A stretch of 52,316 nucleotides of DNA from a virus. A program made the position numbers and the translations under genes. The notes beneath the pieces were generated by a model, which worked only from the letters and a program-made list of their open reading frames with translations, did not search any database and was not told where the DNA came from. This document shows, piece after piece, positions 41,070 to 49,794 of this stretch (the stretch's first letter is position 1; each line of letters opens with the position of its first letter). Location of the stretch: positions 1 to 52,316 of IMG/VR virus record IMGVR_UViG_3300031918_000035; one strand, 5' to 3'.

Positions 41070-41511
41070 GCCTTCAGACAACATGGGTGGACTCCTGAAA
41101 ATTTGGGCGGTTCCACCAACCGATATCATCATCGGAATCGACTCCGTCAGTTTTTCATCTCAGGATGATATCGTCGAAATGTATTGCTCACCAGGGAGCA
41201 TGTCGTTTACCGAAAAAGAAAACAACACCCAATCGGGATTGAGCTACAAAACCGAATTGAACGCTTTTGTACCGAAGGACTCACCCGAAGCCCAAATCAT
41301 TATTGAAGGTATGTCTGGCCGGAAATGGATCGTGGTTTATCTCGATCAGAATGAACAGTATAAAGTGGCCGGAACAGTTGATATCCCCTTGCGTGTTGCT
41401 TTCGATCTGAACACCGGTTCTGATACTCCCGAACGCAACGGGCATAGCGTTTCGTTTTACGGCACCCAGCTGTCGAAGGCGAAGTTTATCAGTAATCCAT
41501 TTGCTGAATAA
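41053..41511 (+). CDS. Putative structural protein
   Basis: 152 residues, beta-rich, acidic, no signal. Sequence such as WAVPPTDIIIGIDSVSFSSQ and GMSGRKWIVVYLDQNEQYKV is typical of small phage tail or head completion proteins in Bacteroidetes. It is followed by a terminator and the protease-scaffold gene. Role inferred from position. Confidence 0.45.
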   Translation: MKQLNKPSDNMGGLLKIWAVPPTDIIIGIDSVSFSSQDDIVEMYCSPGSMSFTEKENNTQSGLSYKTELNAFVPKDSPEAQIIIEGMSGRKWIVVYLDQNEQYKVAGTVDIPLRVAFDLNTGSDTPERNGHSVSFYGTQLSKAKFISNPFAE

Positions 41512-41540
41512 GCCGAAAACCTCGTGTTTTCTGCTTTTAC

Positions 41541-41572
41541 AGGCGGTCGATGTCCTTTCGACCGCCTTTTTT
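41541..41572 (+). terminator. Terminator before the protease-scaffold gene
   Basis: AGGCGGTCG pairs with CGACCGCCT, then TTTT. The loop contains TGTCCTTT. Confidence 0.9.
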
Positions 41573-41580
41573 GTGCCCTA

Positions 41581-41604
41581 AACTTGCTGAAAATACAGCA
41601 AGTT
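41581..41604 (+). promoter_or_regulatory. Hairpin abutting the protease-scaffold start codon
   Basis: AACTTGCTG-AAAATA-CAGCAAGTT is a perfect 9-bp stem that ends on the base just before the ATG at 41605. It could block or time translation of the gene. Confidence 0.6.
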
Positions 41605-43002
41605 ATGAACTATTTATTCTTAAAAGATATAGTAAGCAGCCCCTGGCAGGTCGATGCAAACACGTTCAGGTCGTTGCTTCCCATCTTCAGGGGATTCATG
41701 GCAGGAGCCAGCATCGAGAAAGCCGAAGAGCCCGAATACTATAAACCTTATTCCATTTCAGCAGCTGATAAGTCAACGGTTATGGGTTACTATGCCGACG
41801 ATCAGCCCGAGTTAATGGATCAGGAGCCAGAGAAAGAAAAGGTAGTGAATGTTTTGCCAATCCGCTCGGTATTGACAAAACATGATCAGGAATGCGGACC
41901 GCGAGGAACCCGCACCTATGCTAATCGCTTGTTTCGTGCCGATGCCGAAGAAAACGTAATCGGTCACATTATAGTTATGGAATCAGGCGGCGGTCAGGCT
42001 ATTGCTGTTCCTGAATTAACCGATGCTATCCTGAAATGTAAAAAGCCAATTATTACCTGGGTCGACGGTATGGCCTGTTCGGCCGCTTATTACATTGCCA
42101 GCTATACCAAAGAAATTATTGCCAGTCGCGCTAATGATATCATTGGCTGTATTGGTACTATGGCCGTTTACGAAGGTCGTAAAAGCAAGTCTGAAGAAAA
42201 TGAAGATGGTGAAATTCAAGTAACGATTTACGCCGATGGCTCAGAGGAGAAAAACGAAGAGTATACCAGAGCAATCGATGAATTTGATTTTACCCTCGTT
42301 AAAGTCCGTTTTTTAAATCCATTGAATGACAAATTTAAAACAGACGTTACCGGCAATCGATCAGCAGTAAAACCTGAACAGTTGAAAGGCCGCAGTTATT
42401 TCGCTTCTGACTGTGTTGGAACGCTCGTTGATTCGATTGGCGAATTCAGTGTAGCCATGGATCGCATTATTGCACTGGCCGACTTCAAACCCACCAAAAA
42501 AACAAGTAATCAAAATAATAAAGTAACACTTAATTCATTTATTCCCATGAAGAAACAATTCGTGAATGTGAATAAAGTGTTGAATGTGGAAACTTTGGAA
42601 GCTACCGAAGAAGGCGTATTCCTCAATGAGGACCAGCTGGAGTTGGTAGATAGCCAAATTGCACAGATTGACACTTTAACCAGCGAACACGCAACGGCTA
42701 TTAACGCTGTTACTGCTGAACTTGCTACGGCAACCGAAAGCATAACTGCAGTAACTGCCGAACGCGATACCGCCCGTAACGAACTTACCAATGCTTTGAA
42801 TCCGTTCAACGCCATTGATCCTACCATTGCCAGCGCTGAAACTCCTGAAGCAAAAGTTCAGGCTATCCGCACACTGTTGGCTGCTAAACCGGGAGCTGCT
42901 CCTGCTCAAAATTTGGGCAGTACCGATCCGATTACTGAAGAAGTTGATTGGGAAGCCATCGACAATCTTCCGCACAACAAAGCTGTTGACGCAAACATTT
43001 AA
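41605..43002 (+). CDS. S49 prohead protease fused to scaffold
   Basis: 465 residues from ATG 41605; an upstream start at 41524 would read through the terminator and is rejected. The N-terminal 280 residues are an S49/ClpP-like serine protease: VMESGGGQAIAVPELTDAIL, GMACSAAYYIAS (nucleophile Ser159) and DIIGCIGTMAVYEG. The C-terminal 150 residues, after an internal Met-Lys-Lys, form a coiled coil (TLTSEHATAINAVTAELATA) with a Pro/Ala-rich link, the scaffold part. Such fusions mature the prohead and are followed by the capsid gene, as here. Confidence 0.9.
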   Translation: MNYLFLKDIVSSPWQVDANTFRSLLPIFRGFMAGASIEKAEEPEYYKPYSISAADKSTVMGYYADDQPELMDQEPEKEKVVNVLPIRSVLTKHDQECGPRGTRTYANRLFRADAEENVIGHIIVMESGGGQAIAVPELTDAILKCKKPIITWVDGMACSAAYYIASYTKEIIASRANDIIGCIGTMAVYEGRKSKSEENEDGEIQVTIYADGSEEKNEEYTRAIDEFDFTLVKVRFLNPLNDKFKTDVTGNRSAVKPEQLKGRSYFASDCVGTLVDSIGEFSVAMDRIIALADFKPTKKTSNQNNKVTLNSFIPMKKQFVNVNKVLNVETLEATEEGVFLNEDQLELVDSQIAQIDTLTSEHATAINAVTAELATATESITAVTAERDTARNELTNALNPFNAIDPTIASAETPEAKVQAIRTLLAAKPGAAPAQNLGSTDPITEEVDWEAIDNLPHNKAVDANI

Positions 43003-43014
43003 TCCTTAATAGCC

Positions 43015-43980
43015 ATGACAATCACTACTTCTGCTATCGTATCAGAGTATGGCGCTTATTATCAGGATGCCGGACAAAACAAGAAACGCATTCTTACCAT
43101 GCTCTCTCAGGGCCGCGAAATCGTCGATCTCGCCACCCCAATCAAAACGGATGACACTATCTTCCGTTTAGCCAATGCAAGCTTTCGCTCGCTGGTGCAA
43201 CCCTTCCAAAAAGCATTCACTCCAAAAGGTGGTGTTGAAATCGTTCCAAACGAAATCCGCGTATTCCGTTTCAAAATCGACGATGAATTCATGCCCGACG
43301 AATTGTACGGTACCTGGTTGGGTTTCCTTGCAAAAGGTGGTCTCGACCGCAAAGAATGGCCATTTGTAAAATGGTTGATCGAAGTGTACTACAATCGCCA
43401 GATTGATCAGGACATGGAACTGAAAGAGTACTACAAAGGCGTTTATGCTGCTCCTGCCAATGGTGTTGCCGGTATCGACGGAACAGGTATGGATGGTTTG
43501 AAAAAACAACTTCAGGCTGGAGTTGATGCTGAAACCATAAATTCAATCAATATCGGTCCATTAGACGAAGCCAACATCTTCGATCAGGTGGAAGAATTCA
43601 CCGATAAAATTTCTGAAATCTATCAGGGTGTGCAAATGGATGTTTGCATGAGCAAATATTGGGTAAAGAAATACCTTCAGGACAAACGTTCACAAGGTTT
43701 CTACATCAAGAAAGGCGACAACGAAATCACTACCGGTGTCGACTTTACTCCGATGAATGTAAAAGGTTTGGCCTCTATGGTTGGAACCAACGACATTTTC
43801 TGTACTCCAACTGAAAACTTCCTACACCTCTCTCCAATCACTTCCACCAAAAACAGCTGGAAAATTGAAGAAGCCAAACGTGCCGTAGCCGTTATGGGCG
43901 ACTGGGCCGAAGGTTTAGGTTTTGGTATCAACCAAGCTGTATGGACTAACATCCGACCAACCGGATCGGGTTCAAACTAA
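43015..43980 (+). CDS. Major capsid protein
   Basis: 321 residues, right after the protease-scaffold gene. N-terminal helix (VSEYGAYYQDAGQNKKRILT), then beta-rich parts with a conserved FMPDELYGTWLGFLA and an end GFGINQAVWTNIRP typical of HK97-type coats in Bacteroidetes phages. Strong codon-level regularity (many ACC, GTT, TTC) suggests high expression. No signal or membrane segment. The HK97 fold is inferred from the genomic context. Confidence 0.85.
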   Translation: MTITTSAIVSEYGAYYQDAGQNKKRILTMLSQGREIVDLATPIKTDDTIFRLANASFRSLVQPFQKAFTPKGGVEIVPNEIRVFRFKIDDEFMPDELYGTWLGFLAKGGLDRKEWPFVKWLIEVYYNRQIDQDMELKEYYKGVYAAPANGVAGIDGTGMDGLKKQLQAGVDAETINSINIGPLDEANIFDQVEEFTDKISEIYQGVQMDVCMSKYWVKKYLQDKRSQGFYIKKGDNEITTGVDFTPMNVKGLASMVGTNDIFCTPTENFLHLSPITSTKNSWKIEEAKRAVAVMGDWAEGLGFGINQAVWTNIRPTGSGSN

Positions 43981-43989
43981 GATAATTTT

Positions 43990-44032
43990 CTATCAGCCGT
44001 TGCCTGAGTATGTCGAAGGCATAGGCTGGTAG
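43990..44032 (+). terminator. Hairpin after the capsid gene carrying a REP-like sequence
   Basis: CTATCAGCC pairs with GGCTGGTAG. Inside is GTTGCCTGAG and TGTCGAAGGCA, both also present in the element at 47562-47640. It may end or attenuate transcription after the capsid gene. Confidence 0.55.
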
Positions 44033-44068
44033 AAATAATCACTCACCTTCAATAAAAAAGGAAATATC

Positions 44069-44623
44069 ATGTCAATCGAATTTACTGATATCAATAAGAA
44101 CCTTCCCAATGGCGAGAACATGGGCGGGATCAATCAGAAAGTGTATTTTGGATTTCATGCTGATGTAGCCTCATGGCCAACTAAGCCAGTTAATCCACTT
44201 ACGCTCGAAGCTAACGCAACTCTTACAGGCGATTTGACCATGAAAACAGGCAAACGCATGTTCGAATTGTACATTACCGACGACACCGGCGAATTCAACA
44301 TTGAAACGGTTGGTGAAGTTGATGCTAAATCGTTCGTTCAGCACCTGAACTTCTTCCATCCAGGACTGCAAAAGAAAATCCTCGGATTTATGAACGCAGC
44401 TAAAAACGATAACCTGGTGTTTATCGTGGTCGATGCTGAAGGTCAAAAATACCTGATGGGCGATTCGATGCGTCCGGCAACTTATCAGGGGGCTCCTGAT
44501 GGTAACGGAACCGGTAAAGAAACTGCTGCCCGTAAGGGTATGAGTGCTGAATTCACCTACAAAACTGCAAACAACCATGTTTACGGTGGAAGTATTCCTC
44601 TGACTGAATCCGTAAGTGGGTAA
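44069..44623 (+). CDS. Major tail tube-like protein
   Basis: 184 residues, beta-rich with a central helix (DAKSFVQHLNFFHPGLQKKI). The start (FTDINKNLPNGENMGGINQK then VYFGF) and end (TYKTANNHVYGGSIPLTE) are regular strands, in keeping with a tail tube or capsid-decoration protein. It follows the capsid gene and looks highly expressed. Tail tube is favoured, but an exact assignment needs structure prediction. Confidence 0.6.
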   Translation: MSIEFTDINKNLPNGENMGGINQKVYFGFHADVASWPTKPVNPLTLEANATLTGDLTMKTGKRMFELYITDDTGEFNIETVGEVDAKSFVQHLNFFHPGLQKKILGFMNAAKNDNLVFIVVDAEGQKYLMGDSMRPATYQGAPDGNGTGKETAARKGMSAEFTYKTANNHVYGGSIPLTESVSG

Positions 44624-44627
44624 CACC

Positions 44628-44924
44628 ATGTGGACCAAATATTTTAAAATGATCGGAATTCGCCGTGGCAGGGTAATCACTCCCCGCCATGGCGAAATCG
44701 ATTTTAGCAGGGATGACATTTCAATTGAAATATGTCAACAGCTCTACGAAGAAGATTTTCCCTATCTGGCAATCACCGAAGAAGGTAAAAAAGAATTGTA
44801 CGGTGCTGAACCCGATTTAGTAGTTTCAGAATCGGATCCCGTTTTTGAACATTTGCCACCGGCCGAAGAAAATCCCGATGAATTGAAAACCTCAATTCCC
44901 ATTAAAAGAAAATACAAAAAGTAA
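44628..44924 (+). CDS. Small structural-module protein of unknown function
   Basis: 98 residues from ATG 44628; a GTG at 44616 overlapping the previous gene is possible but not preferred. Basic N-terminus, acidic and Pro-rich middle (LVVSESDPVFEHLPPAEENP), and a Lys-rich tail (PIKRKYKK). Possibly a head or tail accessory protein. A terminator follows. Confidence 0.5.
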   Translation: MWTKYFKMIGIRRGRVITPRHGEIDFSRDDISIEICQQLYEEDFPYLAITEEGKKELYGAEPDLVVSESDPVFEHLPPAEENPDELKTSIPIKRKYKK

Positions 44925-44951
44925 AGCTCCGAATAATCGGGGCTTTTTTTA
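44921..44951 (+). terminator. Terminator after the head/tail-tube genes
   Basis: AAAGCTCCGA pairs with TCGGGGCTTT and a run of T. The loop is ATAA. Confidence 0.9.
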
Positions 44952-45017
44952 TGACCGTTTGTCCTTTCTGCTCGTTTTTCTGCGCCTTTTCTTTACCTGA
45001 AATTAAACAAGCATAGC

Positions 45018-45206
45018 ATGAATAGTGATAAAAGAGAATTCAACATGTTTAAAGGCGATGGATTTCCCCTAATCGCGATTACTCCTGAACGCAATTCGAA
45101 ATGCAAGTGTGGAAGCGGCAAAAAAACAAAAAATTGCTGTGGAGTTAAAACACAGGTTTTCTCTACGAAGACCGAAAGGGTAACCAAGCGTAAAAAGAAA
45201 CCATGA
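45018..45206 (+). CDS. SEC-C motif protein
   Basis: 62 residues with KCKCGSGKKTKNCCG (about 28-42), the zinc-binding SEC-C motif best known from SecA. The rest is short and basic. The stop overlaps the glycosyltransferase start by 4 bases, so the two may be translated as a unit. Function unknown; metal binding and protein contact likely. Confidence 0.7.
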   Translation: MNSDKREFNMFKGDGFPLIAITPERNSKCKCGSGKKTKNCCGVKTQVFSTKTERVTKRKKKP

Positions 45207-47338
45207 AAATCATATTTCTGATAGGTGTAAATAATGTGGGCGGTGCAGAATATGTTTCGTTTCAGCACGTAATGATGGCCAGTCGTAACGAAATGGATGT
45301 TACCGTACTGAGTGGAACTAAGGGGATGTTCTTTGACTTTATAAAGTCATCAGGAATAAAAATTGAAGTAATTGGAATGAATCCAAAATCATCTGTTATT
45401 GAATCCTACCTAAAAGATTGCGATGTGGTTTTTAACTGTAACTCGTTTGGTATTACCCAAACTGTGATCTCTCTCAAACAAAAATACGGATTCCGTTATC
45501 TGACTATTATACATAGCAACATCAACTGGGTGTATGATCAGATGCTTAAATATTACCAACACACCGACGGATTTTATGCAATACACCAAAAGATTGTCGA
45601 TTCGTTTGTGGCTAAGGGCGTGATGCATATCCGAAAGTTTACAGTTATACCCAATTGTGTGGATGCCAAACTGGTCGGTAAAAATTTGGAACGTAGAGAG
45701 GCCGTTCGCGAAAAGTTTGGATTTGATAAAGACGATTTTGTGATTGGCATGATTACCCGAATCGCCCAGGATAAAAATACAATGGATGCACTTAAAATAC
45801 TGAAAGGATTGCCCGCGAGTATTCAATCTAAACTATTCATTATAGGTGGTGCTGCCGATAATGCCTCAAGCATTGACTATGAGCGCCGAATTGTAAAACA
45901 AATTAAAGAACTTGGTTTGACAGGCCGGGTGATCATCACGGGCAACGTAATTTCTGAACAGGTATATGAGCTGATGCAAGCTTTTGATATCGGTTTAAAT
46001 TGTTCGCCATCTGAAGGGTTACCCATTGCCTTGCTTGAAATGATGGGCGCAGAAATACCTTGTATAATGCCCTCGCTCGGTGAAATTACAGAGGTTTTGG
46101 ATTCAAGCCGCGGACTTATCGTGTGGATAAGGCAACGACTGGATATAGGTGAAATTTTGGCTGAACCGTGTTACGATGATTACGAGATTCAAAACTTCAG
46201 ATATGGTATTTCGCTGCTTCACAGCCATAAATCGCTTCGTGAAAATATGGGCGTCAATGCAGGTAAATACATTTTGGAACATCGCAACCTGGTCATTCAG
46301 GAAAAAATGTTTTTGAAATTTATAGGCACCAGTCAGCCGGTTCTGGTACCAAAAGTAAAACCAACAATAGAACAGCGCAAAATCAGTATGGCAGGAAGTG
46401 GATATACTGCGGAAACCGATGTTGTTTATGTGTTGGGCACCGGATCGCACTGGAACGACAACGAGCTCCGTTTTAGTTTGCGCAGTCTGGCCAGTAACCT
46501 TAATGGAATTAGAAATGTGTTTGTGGTTGGAGCAAAACCCAAATTTTTACAGAATATAATTCACATCCAAGCTAACGATGAATTTGAGCCCGCCAAAAAT
46601 GCCGATGGAAACATTATTCTAAAAGTATTAAAGGCTTGCGCCGACGAACGGCTATCAGATAATTTTCTGTTTATTAACGACGATCACCTGATACTGGATC
46701 CAATTGAAATTTTGGAAGTTCCGCAATTCCACAAAGGTGATATGAAAGATTATGATCGTGATTTTTGGAAATTGAATTTTTGGAGGGAAAGACTAAAACG
46801 AACCATGCATATACTGTATGATCGGGGGTTGACGACATTCAATTTTGACTGTCATACACCCATGTTAATTAATAAAATACGGTTCGTTGAAATAATGAAT
46901 AGCTTCAACTATGGCGCCGATATTGGCCTAACCATGAAAAGTCTGTACGGAAATTCAGAAAATTCAAACTCAATAGTACAGCTTACCAACGAAAAGCAAA
47001 CCATTTTTAAGAATTATACCCTTCAAGAATTGAACGAACGATTAAGTGCCTGTCGGTTCATGTCGTTCAACGACCAGGGATTGAATAACTCGCTAATTTA
47101 TTGGTTATGGAGCAAATTTCCGAATCAGACAGAATACGAATCAGACGACATTCAGGAAAAAATAATTGACGTTTACAGTTGGCTCGAAAGTTCGCGTGAC
47201 TTTAAAGCAGGAATAGATCTGTTTAAAAAATACATGAAAGGCAATAACCTGCTCGATTTATTCGAAGATGGTGAAACCCCACGATTACGGAAAAAATTGG
47301 AATATAAATTAGAAAGGATATTCGATGGCATCAAATGA
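45203..47338 (+). CDS. Two-domain glycosyltransferase (GT4 plus Stealth-like)
   Basis: 711 residues. Residues 1-370 form a GT-B, family-4-like glycosyltransferase: N-terminal FLIGVNNVGGAEYVSF, central DFVIGMITRIAQDKNTMDAL, and SPSEGLPIALLEMMGAEIPC near 270-290 for the nucleotide-sugar site. Residues about 400-640 resemble Stealth-type hexose-phosphate transferases (ELRFSLRSLASNLNGIRNVF, then LFINDDHLI). No membrane segment. It could modify a virion protein, host surface sugar or nucleic acid. Placing such an enzyme in the packaging region is unusual. The start overlaps the SEC-C gene. Confidence 0.75.
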   Translation: MKIIFLIGVNNVGGAEYVSFQHVMMASRNEMDVTVLSGTKGMFFDFIKSSGIKIEVIGMNPKSSVIESYLKDCDVVFNCNSFGITQTVISLKQKYGFRYLTIIHSNINWVYDQMLKYYQHTDGFYAIHQKIVDSFVAKGVMHIRKFTVIPNCVDAKLVGKNLERREAVREKFGFDKDDFVIGMITRIAQDKNTMDALKILKGLPASIQSKLFIIGGAADNASSIDYERRIVKQIKELGLTGRVIITGNVISEQVYELMQAFDIGLNCSPSEGLPIALLEMMGAEIPCIMPSLGEITEVLDSSRGLIVWIRQRLDIGEILAEPCYDDYEIQNFRYGISLLHSHKSLRENMGVNAGKYILEHRNLVIQEKMFLKFIGTSQPVLVPKVKPTIEQRKISMAGSGYTAETDVVYVLGTGSHWNDNELRFSLRSLASNLNGIRNVFVVGAKPKFLQNIIHIQANDEFEPAKNADGNIILKVLKACADERLSDNFLFINDDHLILDPIEILEVPQFHKGDMKDYDRDFWKLNFWRERLKRTMHILYDRGLTTFNFDCHTPMLINKIRFVEIMNSFNYGADIGLTMKSLYGNSENSNSIVQLTNEKQTIFKNYTLQELNERLSACRFMSFNDQGLNNSLIYWLWSKFPNQTEYESDDIQEKIIDVYSWLESSRDFKAGIDLFKKYMKGNNLLDLFEDGETPRLRKKLEYKLERIFDGIK

Positions 47339-48170
47339 AGTGAAACAGGAAGTATTGCAATGGATTTCCGATGGTTGCAATTACCAGGTTGGCGTAGCGC
47401 TCTACACGCAATATGGTAAGAATGTATTTCTGAAGCGTGATTTTCCGGCGCATCAGAACCGGTACTCCATCAAAATTATTTACGAACTGTGTAAATCGGT
47501 AGGACTCGATTACCAGCAGTTGAAAAGCACGAAGCAAATTCCTGAAGTAAAAACATCGCTCCCTTCGACACGCTCAGTGGGCGGAGCAATATTCAACGCA
47601 TCGTTGCCTGAGCAGTCCCGAGTACTCGGGATGTCGAAGGCAGAACCACCGGAAGGCATGCCTGAAACGATTGAAATACCCCGGATCGAAGAATACCCGC
47701 CTGTTGTTCGCCGTGTGATTGCTGAATATGCTGAAACGTTTCAGGAACGCAGTAAAACGCACCGCATTATGAGCGAAATGCCCGATGGCAATAGTCAGGC
47801 ATTAAAAACCAAACGCGCCCAGTTATTTGATATCGTTAAATCGCTTTCAGATCGCTTGCAGCTCTTATTCGATGTTCAGGAGGTTTATAAAAATACCGGA
47901 TTCGTACCTACTGAAGCCGAGATTTGGCCAGCGCCCAAAGAAAACCCAAAAACTGAATTGCCCGATGATGTCGAGCAACTGAAGAAGATGAAAAAGAATC
48001 AGCAATCAGCCAATACGAAAGACCAAAGTCTGTTGGACTATCAGAACGAAAAGCAGGGAGCTGTGAAACGCCCGATGCCCAACGGTCCTAAACGGATGAA
48101 GATTGAAAACCGGATTAAGGCCCGCCTGAAAATGATTGAAGAGATTGATTATAAACTTTTAAAACTTTAA
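47325..48170 (+). CDS. Packaging-region protein of unknown function
   Basis: 281 residues, overlapping the glycosyltransferase by 14 bases. The N-terminal 60 residues (QWISDGCNYQVGVALYTQYG) are of a type common in Bacteroidetes phages. The C-terminus (residues about 215-281) is a basic helix (PNGPKRMKIENRIKARLKMI). Residues about 80-105 (SLPSTRSVGGAIFN then ASLPEQSRVLGMSK) are encoded by an inserted REP-like element. Role unknown; perhaps a DNA-binding or head-related protein. Confidence 0.5.
   Translation: MASNEVKQEVLQWISDGCNYQVGVALYTQYGKNVFLKRDFPAHQNRYSIKIIYELCKSVGLDYQQLKSTKQIPEVKTSLPSTRSVGGAIFNASLPEQSRVLGMSKAEPPEGMPETIEIPRIEEYPPVVRRVIAEYAETFQERSKTHRIMSEMPDGNSQALKTKRAQLFDIVKSLSDRLQLLFDVQEVYKNTGFVPTEAEIWPAPKENPKTELPDDVEQLKKMKKNQQSANTKDQSLLDYQNEKQGAVKRPMPNGPKRMKIENRIKARLKMIEEIDYKLLKL
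47562..47640. repeat. REP-like palindromic element in a coding region
   Basis: CCTTCGACA pairs with TGTCGAAGG, CTCAG with CTGAG, and TCCCGAGTACTCGGGA (47616-47631) is a perfect palindrome. The 79 bp keep the frame open. Parts also occur in the hairpin at 43990-44032. Bacteroidetes genomes carry many CCTTCGAC...CTCAG type repeats, and this looks like one. Confidence 0.7.
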
Positions 48171-48173
48171 GCT

Positions 48174-48353
48174 ATGTGGCCACAAATTACATTATTGGTA
48201 ATTTACTTGATAAAATTGATTATTAATATTATCAACGAAGGTGAACCAAGAAATGAACATTTCGATACTATGAATCAAATTATAAGGACAGCATTCGTTC
48301 TTTTTGTTTTGTATTGGGGTGGATTTTTTGATTGCTTCTTTAATAAGGTATAA
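48174..48353 (+). CDS. Small two-helix membrane protein
   Basis: 59 residues (MWPQITLLVIYLIKLIINII, then VLFVLYWGGFFDCFF): two hydrophobic helices with a short polar link. It starts 3 bases after the preceding gene. A/T-rich compared with its surroundings. Similar small membrane proteins occur beside terminase genes in Bacteroidetes phages. Function unknown. Confidence 0.55.
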   Translation: MWPQITLLVIYLIKLIINIINEGEPRNEHFDTMNQIIRTAFVLFVLYWGGFFDCFFNKV

Positions 48354-48412
48354 ATTAAATGGTTAATCAGTTCCACCGAAAGAGAACTGAAATATATATA
48401 AATACACATAGA

Positions 48413-48703
48413 ATGATTTACTTAAGAATTATTGAGAAATGTCGAAAAGACGAAGGTTCAAAATTTGACAAAGTAACGGAAGATTTTGAACTTGGAAGTT
48501 GTCATTCATTGCTTGTAAAAGGTGAGACAAGCGAGTTTGAAGATGAAATGGAAAATCATTTTCCAGAAACATCCCACGAAGGAATAAGAGCACTACTATG
48601 CGCTGAAAACGGTTCTCATTTTTTCATTCGAGAAGTAACGCCTTTTGAGCAGCAGGAGTATTATCTTATGGGAGAAACTGGGAAAACGTATGGAAGATTG
48701 TAA
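48413..48703 (+). CDS. Small protein of unknown function
   Basis: 96 residues from ATG 48413 (MIYLRIIEKCRKDEGSKFDK); an in-frame ATG at 48359 would add 18 residues of low quality. Acidic, mixed structure (ETSHEGIRALLCAENGSHFF). A/T-rich like the preceding gene, so both may be a later gain. No family recognised. Confidence 0.45.
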   Translation: MIYLRIIEKCRKDEGSKFDKVTEDFELGSCHSLLVKGETSEFEDEMENHFPETSHEGIRALLCAENGSHFFIREVTPFEQQEYYLMGETGKTYGRL

Positions 48704-48747
48704 ATTAAATCTGGGCAGGGGCAAAACCCTGCCATTTTAGAACTTAT

Positions 48748-49344
48748 ATGCTAACTAATACATATTTACATCAGCCGGATCGAGATAATACCACTTATCC
48801 GCCTCTAGGAGCAAAACCCGATTCAGTTGGATTAGTTTGCCTAAATGGAGCATCAGTATTTGTGGCCGATGATGAACGAAACCTAAGCAAAGCCATTGGG
48901 CAGCTTGCCCCCGGGGAAACAACCCATTTTTACAGCTGGGGAAACTTTAACCTGGTGCGGCTAATTGTGTTCATTCTGAAACAAACCGGTCCGGCTCATT
49001 GCTTCATGACTTCATACAGCTTCAGCCAGAAAAGCATTGAGCAGCTGCAGCACCGAATAGAGAAAAAGGAATTGTTGTCGTTCAGGGTAATCATCGATAA
49101 CCGGGTACGGAGCATGAGCCCAAAACCCTTCCAGATGCTCACGGAGAGCTTTAATTACCGTTGTACTTCGGTACATGCCAAAGTAGCACTGATATGGAAC
49201 GAAAACTGGAAGATTTGCATCACTACCAGCCAGAATGCAACCGATAACCCCAAACTGGAACGGGGCACGATTTTTACCGATGCTGAAGTTTTTGAATTTG
49301 ACTTAAAAGTACTTGAAAATGAATTTGAACGAGGAACAACTTAG
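48748..49344 (+). CDS. PLD-like protein beside the terminase genes
   Basis: 198 residues. CTSVHAKVALIWNENWKICI then TTSQNATDNPKLERG has a single phospholipase-D-type motif (His143, Lys145, Asn163). It may be a nuclease or DNA-processing protein working at packaging. It is paralogous to the cassette gene at 36620. It overlaps the following gene by 26 bases. Confidence 0.65.
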   Translation: MLTNTYLHQPDRDNTTYPPLGAKPDSVGLVCLNGASVFVADDERNLSKAIGQLAPGETTHFYSWGNFNLVRLIVFILKQTGPAHCFMTSYSFSQKSIEQLQHRIEKKELLSFRVIIDNRVRSMSPKPFQMLTESFNYRCTSVHAKVALIWNENWKICITTSQNATDNPKLERGTIFTDAEVFEFDLKVLENEFERGTT

Positions 49345-49603
49345 CATGGTGGAGGAAATGGCAGGACTGTTTTTTCCTCCGGAAATGATAGCTATAAATC
49401 TGGAACTCGATGAAGATGATACCGCCAGATTCATTATAAATGTGCAAATCAATACCACATCAATGCCAATTGTAGCTGCATATTACAAAGGCAGGCTCCA
49501 GTCTGAAATTGAACTTCGAAAATCGATTAAGCAATCGGCTAATAATGGATCCAGTCCGAGCCAGCAAATGATGTTAAACTTTAAACGGGAAAGTACAAGA
49601 TGA
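49319..49603 (+). CDS. Small-terminase-like protein
   Basis: 94 residues from ATG 49319 (a TTG in the same frame at 49313 is not preferred). Helical, with YYKGRLQSEIELRKSIKQSA and an NGSSPSQQMML end. This YxKG-L-Lys-Ala pattern is typical of small-terminase-like helices and matches 37198-37512. It could be the DNA-recognition subunit, or its partner. Overlaps the next gene by 4 bases. Confidence 0.5.
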   Translation: MNLNEEQLSMVEEMAGLFFPPEMIAINLELDEDDTARFIINVQINTTSMPIVAAYYKGRLQSEIELRKSIKQSANNGSSPSQQMMLNFKRESTR

Positions 49604-49794
49604 GTAAAAAACAGATTTTTATCAATTGGCTTATTTTAGTTGCATTATCCTTAATTGAGGACATGATCAGAAATAGAGTAAGCCTATATTGGCTCTTAAC
49701 TCATTTGATAAATTGTTTCCTTGCAGTTCAAATAGTTAGATTATTGAAATTTACATATTCTAAAATTAAAGAAAGATGTCACGCACAGCGTTAG
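49600..49794 (+). CDS. Small membrane protein in the packaging operon
   Basis: 64 residues with one or two hydrophobic helices (about 8-20 and 28-48, WLLTHLINCFLAVQIVRLLK) and a basic end. ATGA overlap with the previous gene and 19-base overlap with the next. Function unknown. Confidence 0.5.
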   Translation: MSKKQIFINWLILVALSLIEDMIRNRVSLYWLLTHLINCFLAVQIVRLLKFTYSKIKERCHAQR

